Below, in pieces: positions 8,348-16,701 of a stretch of 64,000 nt of DNA (position 1 is its first letter; every line of letters starts with the position of its first letter). The stretch is from Flavobacterium channae (GTDB lineage: Bacteria > Bacteroidota > Bacteroidia > Flavobacteriales > Flavobacteriaceae). The stretch covers positions 186,001 to 250,000 of the forward strand of contig NZ_CP089096.1 in assembly GCF_021172165.1 (NCBI RefSeq), written 5' to 3'. The notes beneath the pieces were generated by a model. That model was not told the DNA's origin. It ran no database searches and was given only the letters and a program-made list of their open reading frames with translations. The translations under genes were made by a program, and so were the position numbers.

Positions 8348-11068
8348 ATGAAAAAAACTTTACAGTTAATTTTATCTTTATTTGTTTTAAATGTGGCTTT
8401 CTCACAAACAAATAAAGCTTGGTCGTCCTACAAGGGTCAAAGTATTATAGTTTCTAAAATAGCTCAAAGAGAATCTTTTCCTGAGAACTTTTCTTTATTA
8501 GAATTAGATTTTAATAGTCTAAAGCAAGTTGTTATTTCTGCTCCAGATAGATTTTCAGAAATCCAATCAAATGTAATCATTTCTATACCAAATTCAGATG
8601 GAAAATTAGAGCGTTTTAGAATTTATGAATCCTCTAATTTTGATTTTGAGTTGCAAGCAAGATTTCCTGAAATTAGAGCTTATGTAGGTCAGGGTATTGA
8701 TGATAAATACGCTGTATTAAGAATGAGTCTTGATCCCAGAGGAATTCAAACTATGGTTTTTAGAGCAGACAAACAAACAGAGTTCATGGAACCATATTCT
8801 CAAGATGGTAGTGTGTATGCGGTTTATAAATCTTCTAGAAAAAAAGGTAAGTTACCTTTTACATGTTCTACTCCTGAACAAACTTTTGTTAATGATATTA
8901 CTACTCCTGAAATTGTATCTCGCGCTAGTACTACTACATTGTTAACTTTTAGATTAGCTTTGTCATGTAATGGTGAATATGCTAATTATTTTGGAGCAAC
9001 GAGTTCAGCTCAAGTAGCGAACGTCTTGGCGGCTTTTAATGCTACAATGACAAGAGTTAATGGTGTTTTTGAAAAAGACTTTGCTATTCGTATGAATATT
9101 GTTGCTTCAACCACAAATGTGATTTTTTATAATCCTGCTACTGATCCTTATACAACTTTGGCAAACTGGAATACCCAATTACAGCAAACATTAAATACAA
9201 CACTAACAGGCCCTTCAACTTCTTTAGCGGCAAACAATGCAGCATACGATGTTGGTCACATGTTTGGTGCCGATGGAGGAGGAGGTAATGCAGGGTGTAT
9301 TGGTTGTGTTTGTGTAAATGGTGTTGCTTCTGGAACAGGTAGTACAAAAGGTAGAGGAATTACTTCTCCTGCAGATGGAGTTCCGGCAGGTGATACATTT
9401 GATATTGATTATGTTACACATGAATTAGGACATCAATTTGGTGCTAATCATACTTTTTCGCATTCATCTGAAGGAACAGGTGTAAATAAAGAAGTGGGTG
9501 GAGGTGTAACAGTTATGGGATATGCTGGCATTACTTCATATAATACTCATATGAATTCTATTGATATTTTTCATTCTGCTAGTATTGCTCAAGTTCAAGC
9601 AAATATGGTAGGTAAAACTTGTCCTACTTCAACAGCGATAACGCATTCTGCACCAGTTGTAAATTCGGGAGGTAACTGGACTATTCCATTGAGCACCCCT
9701 TTTGTTTTAACAGGTTCAGCTACTGATGCTGGTGGTGCTAGTGGATTAACATATACTTGGGAACAAAATGATGATGCTGGTTCTAATACTGGAGCTAATA
9801 GTCCGGCTAGCCCAACTAAAACAACTGGGCCAAATTTCGTGTGTTACCCAGCTTCAACTAGCCCAACACGATACTTTCCTATTATGTCTTCTATTTTGGC
9901 AGGAAGTACTACAACTCAAGGCGTTGGTGTTACTTCTGAAGCATTGAGTTCGGTTGCAAGAACATTGAACTTTAGATTAACTGCCCGTGATAATGTATTG
10001 GGCCAGGGACAAACTAATTTTGCTGATGCTGTGGTAACAGTTGCTAATAAAACTGCATTGACAATAACAATGGCGCCAAATACTAGTTATCCAGTTGGTT
10101 CAACTCAAACTGTTGTTTGGACAGGTGCAACTGGTGCTAATGGCCACAATACAATTGCTGGTGCAACAAATGTAGATATTTCGTTTTCGTCTGATAATGG
10201 TGTTACTTGGACTACTTTATTAGCTGGGACGCCAAATGATGGAACTCAGGCGGTAACTTTACCAGCAGGTGTTGCAGCGCCATATTGTAGATTTATGGTG
10301 AAGGCTAGTGCAAACGTTTTCTTCAATATTTCTGCTCCTTTTTCAGTGGGTTATACAATTACAACAACTTGTAATAGTTATACAATGAATACAGGTTTTG
10401 CAATTCCAGATAATAATACGACTTTTACGGTTAGATCTATTAATGTGCCTACAACAGCTAATATCTCTGATGTTAATTTAGCTGTTAACTTGACTCATAC
10501 TTACGTTTCAGATTTACAAATCGTTCTACAAGGGCCTATGACGCCAACAACTCAGTCAACGATTTTTAATCAAGCATGTACGAGTAATGATAATATAAAT
10601 GCTACTTTCGATGATCAAGGTTCAGGGATAGTTTGTGCTACAACAATTACAGGAAATGTTATTCCATCTTCTCCATTAAGTGTATTTAATACTTTAAATC
10701 CAAATGGGAATTGGTTAGTTGGTATTAGAGATGTGGCAGCTGCAGATACAGGAAATGTAGTTTCTTATACATTAACAGTTTGTTCGGAACAAGTAACTCT
10801 ATCAACAGAGGATGTTGGTTTAGATAATTTTACATTATATCCAAACCCTAACAATGGAAACTTTAATATTCAATTTACATCAAATTCAGGTAATGAAATT
10901 AAAGTAAATGTTCATGATGTGAGAGGAAGAGAGATTTTTGCTAAATCATATAACAACAATGGGTTGTTTAATGAATCCTTACAATTGAATAATATTCAAT
11001 CTGGAGTTTATCTTGTAACTGTTCAAGATGGTGCTAGAAAAGAAGTTAAGAAAATTGTAGTTCAATAA
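8348..11068 (+). CDS. secreted reprolysin-like zinc metalloprotease, P-domain, T9SS sorting domain (paralogue 3)
   Basis: 906 residues. Signal peptide about 1-20 (...NVAFSQ), propeptide-like region, and a protease domain with HELGHQFGANH at 358-368 and Met-turn VMGYAG. The conserved Glu-Pro-Gly-Ser-Gly stretch before the Met-turn in the paralogues reads EVGGGVT here. An Ig-like region, a P-domain (about 675-830) and a T9SS type A sorting domain follow; the DNA of the last domain is nearly identical to that of paralogue 2. GCIGCVC lies upstream of the zinc site. Extracellular or surface protease by inference; substrate unknown. Last gene of the tandem triplet, convergent with pth. Confidence 0.9.
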   Translation: MKKTLQLILSLFVLNVAFSQTNKAWSSYKGQSIIVSKIAQRESFPENFSLLELDFNSLKQVVISAPDRFSEIQSNVIISIPNSDGKLERFRIYESSNFDFELQARFPEIRAYVGQGIDDKYAVLRMSLDPRGIQTMVFRADKQTEFMEPYSQDGSVYAVYKSSRKKGKLPFTCSTPEQTFVNDITTPEIVSRASTTTLLTFRLALSCNGEYANYFGATSSAQVANVLAAFNATMTRVNGVFEKDFAIRMNIVASTTNVIFYNPATDPYTTLANWNTQLQQTLNTTLTGPSTSLAANNAAYDVGHMFGADGGGGNAGCIGCVCVNGVASGTGSTKGRGITSPADGVPAGDTFDIDYVTHELGHQFGANHTFSHSSEGTGVNKEVGGGVTVMGYAGITSYNTHMNSIDIFHSASIAQVQANMVGKTCPTSTAITHSAPVVNSGGNWTIPLSTPFVLTGSATDAGGASGLTYTWEQNDDAGSNTGANSPASPTKTTGPNFVCYPASTSPTRYFPIMSSILAGSTTTQGVGVTSEALSSVARTLNFRLTARDNVLGQGQTNFADAVVTVANKTALTITMAPNTSYPVGSTQTVVWTGATGANGHNTIAGATNVDISFSSDNGVTWTTLLAGTPNDGTQAVTLPAGVAAPYCRFMVKASANVFFNISAPFSVGYTITTTCNSYTMNTGFAIPDNNTTFTVRSINVPTTANISDVNLAVNLTHTYVSDLQIVLQGPMTPTTQSTIFNQACTSNDNINATFDDQGSGIVCATTITGNVIPSSPLSVFNTLNPNGNWLVGIRDVAAADTGNVVSYTLTVCSEQVTLSTEDVGLDNFTLYPNPNNGNFNIQFTSNSGNEIKVNVHDVRGREIFAKSYNNNGLFNESLQLNNIQSGVYLVTVQDGARKEVKKIVVQ

Positions 11069-11090
11069 TTGAATAATATTTATAAACATA

Positions 11091-11120
11091 AAAAGGGAAG
11101 TTTTAAGCTTCCCTTTTTTT
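11091..11120. terminator. bidirectional terminator between paralogue 3 and pth
   Basis: AAAAGGGAAG (11091-11100) pairs with CTTCCCTTTT (11108-11117) across a 7-nt loop. A and T tracts flank it, so it can serve both converging genes. Confidence 0.8.
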
Positions 11121-11736
11121 ATTTCCCATTATATGTATTCATCGTATTGTTTAAACCTGCTAAAGCAAAAGATTTTATTATCTCTGAACTTATTTCCAAA
11201 CGCTCTTTTAATTTTTCTTTTTCTTCATCGCTCCATTCGCCTAGTACGTAATCTACTTGTTGTCCTTTTTTAAAGGCATCACTAATTCCAAATCTGTACC
11301 GAGGATATTCTGTAGAGTTTAATAATAATTGGATATTTTTAAGTCCATTATGACCACCGTCACTTCCTTTTGTTTTAATTCGGATGGTTCCAAAAGCCAA
11401 ATTCAAATCATCGGTAATAACCAACATGTTTTCTTTTTCGATGTTTTCCTTTTCTAACCAATACTTAATTGCTTTTCCACTCAAATTCATATAGGTGTTC
11501 GGCTTAAGTAATAATAAGGTTCTTCCTTTAATTTTTAGTTCAGCTAGTTCACCCAATTTTACGGTTTGAAATGAAATTCCTTCCTTATGTGCTAGATAGT
11601 CCAAAACTTTAAATCCGATATTGTGTCTTGTATTTGCATATTCTGAGCCAATATTTCCAAGCCCAACGATTAAGAATTTCTTCATGGGTAAACTCTCTTT
11701 TATTTGTTTATTAAACAGATTTGATAACCAATTCAT
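11119..11736 (-). CDS. pth: peptidyl-tRNA hydrolase
   Basis: Releases tRNA from peptidyl-tRNA dropped by ribosomes. The core motif FLIVGLGNIGSEYANTRHNI is classical Pth, with the catalytic His in NTRHNIGF, and DDLNLAFG and GSDGGHNGLKNI are also present. I chose ATG 11736 (205 residues, MNWLSNLFNKQ...). A further in-frame TTG at 11754 lies inside the promoter element. An ATG at 11685 (188 residues, MKKFLIVGLGN) is the alternative and would match the usual Pth N-terminus. If the promoter at 11741-11748 is real, the 11736 start would be leaderless. Follows rplY and prs on the same strand, as in other Bacteroidota, but has its own promoter. Confidence 0.93.
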   Translation of the reverse strand: MNWLSNLFNKQIKESLPMKKFLIVGLGNIGSEYANTRHNIGFKVLDYLAHKEGISFQTVKLGELAELKIKGRTLLLLKPNTYMNLSGKAIKYWLEKENIEKENMLVITDDLNLAFGTIRIKTKGSDGGHNGLKNIQLLLNSTEYPRYRFGISDAFKKGQQVDYVLGEWSDEEKEKLKERLEISSEIIKSFALAGLNNTMNTYNGK

Positions 11737-11740
11737 ATTG

Positions 11741-11748
11741 CAAAAGTA
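11741..11748 (-). promoter_or_regulatory. -7 promoter element for pth
   Basis: TACTTTTG (TAnnTTTG) on the minus strand, only 4 nt before the ATG at 11736 and 55 nt before the alternative ATG at 11685. Confidence 0.5.
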
Positions 11749-11775
11749 ATGCAAAGTTTAGATACTGAAAAGCAT

Positions 11776-11806
11776 AAAAAAAGCACCAGTAAAAACTGAT
11801 GCTTCT
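11776..11806 (-). terminator. terminator after rplY
   Basis: Read on the minus strand, AAGCATCAGT pairs with ACTGGTGCTT (one G-U pair) across TTTT, followed by a T tract. Confidence 0.8.
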
Positions 11807-11827
11807 TTTGTATACATTGAAAAGAAA

Positions 11828-12430
11828 TTATTTTTTCTTTTTTGCTCCTTTTTCTGCTTTTGCTGCCTCTTGAGCTGCTTTCATTGCCGCACGAGAAATT
11901 CTCACTTGACAAACTACAGTGTTATCTGGGTGCATTAATTTGAAATTGTTAGTTTCAATTTTAGTAACGTATAATTTGTTACCCATTTGTAATTCTGAAA
12001 TATTAGCTTCAACAAAGTCAGGTAAGAATTTAGGTAAAGCTTTTACTTTTAAACGACGTTGGTTTAAACGTAAAACACCTCCTAATAATACCCCTGGAGA
12101 AGTTCCTGTAATTTTAACTGGTACTTCCATAATGATTTCTTTATCATCGCTTAATTGGAAGAAGTCAATGTGTAAAATTTTGTCAGAAACTGGGTGAAAT
12201 TGAATGTCTTGCATGATAACATTGTAAGACGTTCCGTTTAACTCAACTACAACAGTGTGTGCGTTTGGAGTGTAAACCAAATCTTTAAATGCTCTTTCGT
12301 CTGCAACAAAATGAACTGGTTGATTTCCTCCGTAGATAACGCAAGGAACCATTCCAGCATCACGTACGGCTTTAGTTGCCTTTTTACCTACGCTTTCTCT
12401 TTCTGATCCTTTAATCGTAATTGATTTCAT
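11828..12430 (-). CDS. rplY: 50S ribosomal protein L25 / general stress protein Ctc
   Basis: 200 residues, the long TL5/Ctc form: an N-terminal 5S rRNA-binding L25 domain ([20 protein letters not shown], with VPCVIYGG) and a C-terminal beta domain ([19 protein letters not shown]), ending in a Lys/Ala-rich tail ([12 protein letters not shown]). Binds 5S rRNA in the large subunit. It follows prs by 47 nt with no promoter-like element seen between, so the two are probably co-transcribed and stop at the hairpin 11776-11806. Confidence 0.95.
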   Translation of the reverse strand: MKSITIKGSERESVGKKATKAVRDAGMVPCVIYGGNQPVHFVADERAFKDLVYTPNAHTVVVELNGTSYNVIMQDIQFHPVSDKILHIDFFQLSDDKEIIMEVPVKITGTSPGVLLGGVLRLNQRRLKVKALPKFLPDFVEANISELQMGNKLYVTKIETNNFKLMHPDNTVVCQVRISRAAMKAAQEAAKAEKGAKKKK

Positions 12431-12477
12431 TGTAAAATATATATAATTAATAAATACTTATTAAAGTGGCTGTTTGA

Positions 12478-13419
12478 TTACATCAAAAATTTACCACTGA
12501 TAGAGTTGTTGTTTTGTACCATATGCATTACTTCTGCAAATAATGGTGCGCAACTTACAACTTTAATTTTCTTTGATTCTTTTCTTAATGGAATTGAATC
12601 GGTAACAATTAATTCTAATAATTTAGAATTTTCTATTTTTTCGTAAGCTTTTCCTGATAAAATAGGATGTGTACAAATCGCTCTTACACTTAAAGCTCCT
12701 TTTTCCATCATAACATCTGCAGCTTTTGCTAATGTTCCTCCGGTATCAATCATGTCATCAACTAGGATAACATTTCTTCCTTTTACATCTCCAATTAGCT
12801 CCATTGTGTCAATTACATTTGCTTTTTTTCTTTGCTTGTAACAAACTACAACGTCAGATTCTAAAAATTTAGAATATGCATAAGCTCTTTTTGAACCTCC
12901 CATATCTGGTGACGCGATAGTTAAATTTTCTAAATTTAAACTTCTCACATAAGGTAAAAAGATAGTAGAAGCAAATAAATGGTCTACTGGTTTTTCAAAG
13001 AATCCTTGGATTTGATCTGCATGTAAATCCATCGTCATTATTCTTGTTGCTCCAGCAGTCTCTAAAAGTTTTGCAACTAATTTTGCTCCTATTGGTACTC
13101 TTGGCTTGTCTTTTCTGTCTTGTCTTGCCCAACCGAAATAAGGAATAACCGCTGTTATATGTCTGGCAGATGCTCTTTTTGCGGCATCTATCATTAATAA
13201 TAATTCCATTAAATTGTCCGAACTTGGAAAAGTAGAACAAACTAGGAATACGCGTAATCCTCTTATTGATTCTTCAAAAGAAGGCTGAAATTCGCCATCA
13301 CTATATTTAGAGAACGTAATCTTACCTAGCGGAACGCCGTACTTCTCAGCAATTTGTTCAGCTAAATACACACTCTGAGAACATGCAAAAATTTTTGCTT
13401 CTGGTTCTTGATACAGCAT
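12478..13419 (-). CDS. prs: ribose-phosphate pyrophosphokinase (PRPP synthetase)
   Basis: 313 residues, standard length. Makes PRPP from ribose 5-phosphate and ATP for purine, pyrimidine, His and Trp synthesis. Motifs: FACSQSVYLAEQIAEKYG at the N-terminus, DLHADQIQGFF (metal and ATP site) and the PRPP loop VILVDDMIDTGGT. Start ATG 13419, about 50 nt after a TAAATTTG promoter element; the leader is rich in ACACAAC and TAACTAACTA short repeats. First gene of the prs-rplY unit. Confidence 0.97.
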   Translation of the reverse strand: MLYQEPEAKIFACSQSVYLAEQIAEKYGVPLGKITFSKYSDGEFQPSFEESIRGLRVFLVCSTFPSSDNLMELLLMIDAAKRASARHITAVIPYFGWARQDRKDKPRVPIGAKLVAKLLETAGATRIMTMDLHADQIQGFFEKPVDHLFASTIFLPYVRSLNLENLTIASPDMGGSKRAYAYSKFLESDVVVCYKQRKKANVIDTMELIGDVKGRNVILVDDMIDTGGTLAKAADVMMEKGALSVRAICTHPILSGKAYEKIENSKLLELIVTDSIPLRKESKKIKVVSCAPLFAEVMHMVQNNNSISGKFLM

Positions 13420-13470
13420 GTTAATTAATTGTTTAGTAGTTAGTTAGTGTTGTGTTGTGTAAACGAGGTG

Positions 13471-13478
13471 CAAATTTA
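13471..13478 (-). promoter_or_regulatory. -7 promoter element for prs-rplY
   Basis: TAAATTTG on the minus strand, 51 nt before the ATG of prs. Confidence 0.6.
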
Positions 13479-13543
13479 GAAATAAATTCGAACTCTGAAA
13501 GTATATTTTTAACTATTTTTTTATGAAATGCAGAAATATTTTT

Positions 13544-13551
13544 TACATTTG
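13544..13551 (+). promoter_or_regulatory. -7 promoter element for tRNA-Leu
   Basis: TACATTTG (TAnnTTTG), 34 nt upstream of the mature tRNA start. Confidence 0.6.
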
Positions 13552-13585
13552 CACCCACTTAATGATACAGATATCATTTTCCATT

Positions 13586-13665
13586 GCCCGGATGGCGGAA
13601 TTGGTAGACGCGCACGACTCAAACTCGTGTACTTAGGTGTGTGGGTTCGATTCCCACTCCGGGTA
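13586..13665 (+). tRNA. tRNA-Leu (anticodon CAA)
   Basis: Folds as a class II tRNA. Acceptor GCCCGGA pairs with TCCGGGT, with discriminator A at 13665. The anticodon stem is CACGA/TCGTG around loop CTCAAAC, giving anticodon CAA (UUG codons). The variable arm is about 11 nt and the T arm GTGGG-TTCGATT-CCCAC is intact. CCA is not encoded. Confidence 0.95.
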
Positions 13666-13667
13666 CT

Positions 13668-13697
13668 AAACCTCTCAAAAATGAGAGGTTTTTTTAT
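13668..13697 (+). terminator. terminator after tRNA-Leu
   Basis: AAACCTCTC pairs with GAGAGGTTT around a 6-nt A-rich loop, followed by Ts. Confidence 0.85.
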
Positions 13698-13743
13698 TTC
13701 CGTTAAAATTCAGTAATGCTTTTAATAACATAACTTAAAGTTA

Positions 13744-13751
13744 TATATTTG
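13744..13751 (+). promoter_or_regulatory. -7 promoter element for the repeat lipoprotein
   Basis: TATATTTG (TAnnTTTG). It overlaps an in-frame TTG at 13749, which argues against that codon and for the ATG at 13770. Confidence 0.55.
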
Positions 13752-13769
13752 AGAATTAATAAAGAAGAA

Positions 13770-14258
13770 ATGAAAAAGAGAATAATTTTAGCAAGTGTAA
13801 TAGTTTCAATGTTTTTTGTGTCTTGTAAAAAAGATGAAGAAGTTAAACCTACTGAAGAAGCACAACAAACTGCCCAACCTTTTTCAGGTGAAGAATGGTT
13901 AAAACAAAGAGTTGGTGGACAAGGGCAACCTGTTCAGCAGCCAGTTCAACAACAAGTACAAACACAGTCTCAAACACAAACTGCCCCAGGAATGAATCCT
14001 CCTCATGGGCAACCTGGTCATAGATGTGAAATTCCTGTTGGAGCTCCTTTAAACTCAAAACCAAATACTCAACCGCAACAACAAACTACACAAGTTGTAA
14101 ACTCAAAGCCTGTACAACAACCTGTTTTGAATGTTAATTCAAAAGATGGCGCTGCTACAATAGTAGGTACGGCTACACCTCCAGGTATGAATCCACCTCA
14201 TGGTCAAGAAGGACATCGTTGTGATATTGCTGTTGGAGCACCTTTGCCTAAAGAGTAG
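13770..14258 (+). CDS. lipoprotein with two copies of a GMNPPHGQ-GHRC motif, function unknown
   Basis: 162 residues from ATG 13770. A lipoprotein signal peptide ends at Cys19 (VSMFFVSC, then KKDEE). The rest is low-complexity, Gln/Pro/Thr-rich and probably disordered. Two 22-residue repeats (about 73-94 and 138-159) share GMNPPHGQ, then GHRC, then VGAPL; each has a conserved His, Gly-His-Arg-Cys and Pro pattern. I believe similar NPPHG...GHRC motifs occur in other flavobacterial proteins, but I know no assigned function. The 3' end overlaps that of the convergent permease gene by 11 nt. Start chosen because an upstream in-frame TTG sits in the promoter. Confidence 0.8.
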   Translation: MKKRIILASVIVSMFFVSCKKDEEVKPTEEAQQTAQPFSGEEWLKQRVGGQGQPVQQPVQQQVQTQSQTQTAPGMNPPHGQPGHRCEIPVGAPLNSKPNTQPQQQTTQVVNSKPVQQPVLNVNSKDGAATIVGTATPPGMNPPHGQEGHRCDIAVGAPLPKE

Positions 14259-15453
14259 TAAACAACTTCTTATTTACTGTTCCAGAAGCAATCCAAGAAG
14301 AAACAATTCCTAGAATAACAATAGTTGTAATTACTATAACCATGTTTTCCCATTCAAAAAGTATTGGGTAAGGCATGGTTGGTGTAATCATTACGAAAGA
14401 AAAGTGTTGTTGTAATAAGATTAGGATGCTTGCTAAAGCCAATCCTATAATAAGTCCAAATAAGGTAATGATTATACCTTGAGTAAAAAAGATGTTTCGT
14501 ATAGATTTTTGAGTAACTCCTATGTTGTACAGAGTTTTTAAATTATCTTTTTTGTCGATAATAATCATTACGATAGCTCCAGCCAAACAAAATAGAGTTA
14601 GTATTACAACTAAAGTACTAAACAAGTAAATGAATAGATTTTCGGATTGTAGCATTTTGTAAAGCGAGTCGTTTAACTGGGCTCTATTTTTAATTTTAAT
14701 CGAATTTCCAAATATTGAATTTAATTGGTTTCTAACCAAACTTTCGTTTGCATCACTTTTTAACTTGATTTCAATATTGGTAATTTGATTATTTTTTATT
14801 CCTAAAAAGTTTTGAGCTAAGTCTATAGAACAAAATACATATTTTCCATCTAATTCTTCATTAATAGAATAGATTCCAGAAGGGAATAGTAAAATTTTAT
14901 TAAAAGCTTCATCAGGATTTTCAATATCACCTTTTCCAGGTTTTGGTACATATGCCTCTAAAGCATTATTGTAATCAAATAGACCTAATCCTAATTTCCG
15001 ACTAATATCTGAGCCTATTACAACACTTTCTGAATTGGTTTTAAACCAATCACCAGCATATAAATGATTTTTAAAATCAGTAACTTTTATAAAGTTATCA
15101 TCAACACCCTTTATGTGAGCAACCAATTCTTTGTTGTCATACATAAAATACACTCTTTCTTCAATGATTTTGCTGTATGAAACAATTTCGCTGTTGTTTT
15201 TAAGTAGTGCTTCTTGTTTAGAATTTATCTTGAAGGTCTTACCAGTAGAAGTTTCAATTCTTAAATCAGGATCTGTAGCGTTAGCAAAATTCAAACTAAA
15301 TTCTTTCAAACCACTAAAAACAGATAGAAAAACAAATAATGCCATAGTGCTAGCAATAATTCCCACAGAAGCAATTCCTGTGATAATATTAATTGCTTTG
15401 TTTTTACTAAAACTTACAGCATATCGTTTAGCTATGTAAAAGGAAAGGTTCAA
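14248..15453 (-). CDS. ABC transporter permease, LolC/LolE (FtsX-like) family
   Basis: 401 residues. An N-terminal TM helix (IITGIASVGIIASTMALFVF) and a large periplasmic MacB/LolC-type domain precede three C-terminal TM helices of the FtsX fold (about residues 270-390). This matches permeases of lipoprotein-release systems, which move lipoproteins from the inner membrane to the LolA chaperone; no ATPase gene is adjacent, so LolC versus another FtsX-like role is inferred. The start is TTG (15453-15451): MNLSFYIAKRY fits the family N-terminus and no ATG is available. It follows the rbfA stop after one base (TAA-T-TTG), so translation is probably coupled. Confidence 0.85.
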   Translation of the reverse strand: MNLSFYIAKRYAVSFSKNKAINIITGIASVGIIASTMALFVFLSVFSGLKEFSLNFANATDPDLRIETSTGKTFKINSKQEALLKNNSEIVSYSKIIEERVYFMYDNKELVAHIKGVDDNFIKVTDFKNHLYAGDWFKTNSESVVIGSDISRKLGLGLFDYNNALEAYVPKPGKGDIENPDEAFNKILLFPSGIYSINEELDGKYVFCSIDLAQNFLGIKNNQITNIEIKLKSDANESLVRNQLNSIFGNSIKIKNRAQLNDSLYKMLQSENLFIYLFSTLVVILTLFCLAGAIVMIIIDKKDNLKTLYNIGVTQKSIRNIFFTQGIIITLFGLIIGLALASILILLQQHFSFVMITPTMPYPILFEWENMVIVITTIVILGIVSSWIASGTVNKKLFTTL

Positions 15454-15454
15454 A

Positions 15455-15847
15455 TTATGATTTCTTTCTTTTATCTAATAAATCTGGATTTTCAATTGGA
15501 TTTTCTTCCCCTGTTAATGCTTTATCAATTTTTTCAATGTAGTCTAAACTATCATCAATATAGAAAATTAAATTTGGCACTTTACGCAATTGGTTTTTTA
15601 CACGTTGCGCTAAATCGTGTTTGATTAAAGGTGAATTGCTTTTTACAGCAGCTAGTATTTCCGGAGCTTTATCTGTTGGGAAAACACTCAAATGGACTTT
15701 TGCAATAGATAAATCGGAAGTTACATTTACTTTTGATACTGATATAACTAAATTATTGATGTTGTTTTTACGAATTTCTCCCTGCAAAATCGAAACTAAA
15801 TCGTTTTGTAAAAGCGCTCCTATTTTTTTTTGTCTATTTGTTTCCAT
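15455..15847 (-). CDS. rbfA: 30S ribosome-binding factor A
   Basis: 130 residues from ATG 15847 (METNRQKKIGALLQNDLVSI...), the usual RbfA beginning; an upstream ATG at 15862 would add only MYFCI and overlaps the promoter element. KH-like fold; needed for 16S rRNA maturation and cold adaptation. SVFPTDKAPEIL and LRKVPNLIFYIDDSLDY are typical. If the TATTTTTG element at 15852-15859 is used, the mRNA starts at or very near the ATG. Likely operon with the LolC/E-like gene. Confidence 0.93.
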   Translation of the reverse strand: METNRQKKIGALLQNDLVSILQGEIRKNNINNLVISVSKVNVTSDLSIAKVHLSVFPTDKAPEILAAVKSNSPLIKHDLAQRVKNQLRKVPNLIFYIDDSLDYIEKIDKALTGEENPIENPDLLDKRKKS

Positions 15848-15851
15848 GATG

Positions 15852-15859
15852 CAAAAATA
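15852..15859 (-). promoter_or_regulatory. -7 promoter element for rbfA
   Basis: TATTTTTG (TAnnTTTG), 4 nt before the ATG at 15847, the same geometry as at pth. Confidence 0.5.
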
Positions 15860-15934
15860 CATAAAAAATCATCAAGACGTATTCTTTTGTTGCTTGAAGA
15901 ATATATGAATGAATACTGATTGTGCTATTTTCAT

Positions 15935-15942
15935 TAACTTTG
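15935..15942 (+). promoter_or_regulatory. -7 promoter element for mce
   Basis: TAACTTTG (TAnnTTTG), 20 nt before the ATG at 15963. Confidence 0.6.
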
Positions 15943-15962
15943 ACGCTTAAAAGTTTAAAATA

Positions 15963-16364
15963 ATGAGAAAAATAGAGCATATTGGTATTGCCGTTAAAAG
16001 TTTAGAAGAATCAAACTTGTTGTTTGCAAAATTATTCGGTCAACCAGCTTATAAAGAGGAAGAAGTGTTAAGCGAAGGTGTTAAAACTTCTTTTTTTATG
16101 AATGGTCCAAATAAGATAGAATTATTAGAAGCAACAAATCCTGAAAGTCCAATTGCAAAATTTATCGAGAAAAAAGGTGAAGGAATTCATCACATTGCAT
16201 TTGATGTTGAAGATATTTTGGCGGAAATTGAGCGTTTAAAAAATGAAGGATTTGTAGTTTTGAATGAAATTCCTAAAAAAGGAGCTGATAATAAATTAGT
16301 TGCATTCCTTCATCCTAAAGGGACTAACGGGGTTCTTGTAGAGCTTTGTCAAGAAATAAAATAA
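15963..16364 (+). CDS. mce: methylmalonyl-CoA epimerase
   Basis: 133 residues, single VOC (glyoxalase-type) fold. Interconverts (2R)- and (2S)-methylmalonyl-CoA in propionate and branched-chain metabolism. Metal ligands are visible in IEHIGIAV (His near residue 6), GIHHIAFDV (His near 78) and the C-terminal Glu in GVLVELCQ. Its place next to rbfA and the LolC/E-like permease is, as I recall, common in Flavobacteriaceae. Monocistronic by position; a tRNA follows. Confidence 0.93.
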   Translation: MRKIEHIGIAVKSLEESNLLFAKLFGQPAYKEEEVLSEGVKTSFFMNGPNKIELLEATNPESPIAKFIEKKGEGIHHIAFDVEDILAEIERLKNEGFVVLNEIPKKGADNKLVAFLHPKGTNGVLVELCQEIK

Positions 16365-16402
16365 AGTTTAAAAAAAGATTTGTTTGCCATAAAAATTAGT
16401 CT

Positions 16403-16410
16403 TAATATTG
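16403..16410 (+). promoter_or_regulatory. possible -7 element for the CAT-anticodon tRNA
   Basis: TAATATTG differs from TAnnTTTG at one base. A TTTG lies at 16383-16386, 16 nt upstream, in a plausible -33 position. Confidence 0.4.
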
Positions 16411-16423
16411 CAAACTCAATACT

Positions 16424-16497
16424 GGTCCTATAGCTCAGTTGGTTAGAGCACCTGACTCATAATCAGGTGGTCCCTGGTTCGAGCCCAGGTGGGACCA
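16424..16497 (+). tRNA. tRNA with CAT anticodon, probably tRNA-Ile2 (lysidine-modified)
   Basis: 74 nt. Acceptor GGTCCTA/TGGGACC with discriminator A, anticodon stem CCTGA/TCAGG, loop CTCATAA, so anticodon CAT. T arm CCTGG-TTCGAGC-CCAGG. The acceptor pairs C4-G69 and C5-G68 are ones that TilS recognises in E. coli tRNA-Ile2, where elongator tRNA-Met has U4-A69 and A5-U68. That favours Ile2, but elongator Met cannot be excluded. CCA not encoded. Confidence 0.9.
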
Positions 16498-16687
16498 CTT
16501 TTATTGTTTTAAATTAAGGAGTAATTTCTTACGAAAAGCTTATTTTAAGTTTTTTTTAAGTTTTTTTTTAAAAATAACTTGTAAAGTATAAAAATATTTA
16601 TATTTTCGTATTTCCTAATATGTTAATAATCAATATTAACTTATTATTAAATATTTTCTTTTACTAGTAAGAGAGCGATATAAATTA

Positions 16688-16695
16688 TACTTTTG
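16688..16695 (+). promoter_or_regulatory. -7 promoter element for the proline-rich small protein
   Basis: TACTTTTG (TAnnTTTG), 6 nt before ATG 16702 and 18 nt before ATG 16714. Confidence 0.55.
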
Positions 16696-16701
16696 CGCCC
16701 A

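Noticed and set aside
11069..11251. 60-codon plus-strand ORF right after protease paralogue 3
   Set aside because: It runs through the bidirectional terminator and antisense to the pth 3' end, with no domain or promoter.
13528..13716. 62-codon ORF across the tRNA-Leu gene
   Set aside because: It is read through a well-folded tRNA and its terminator.
16424..16497. Elongator tRNA-Met
   Set aside because: Not excluded, but the C4-G69 and C5-G68 pairs favour tRNA-Ile2.
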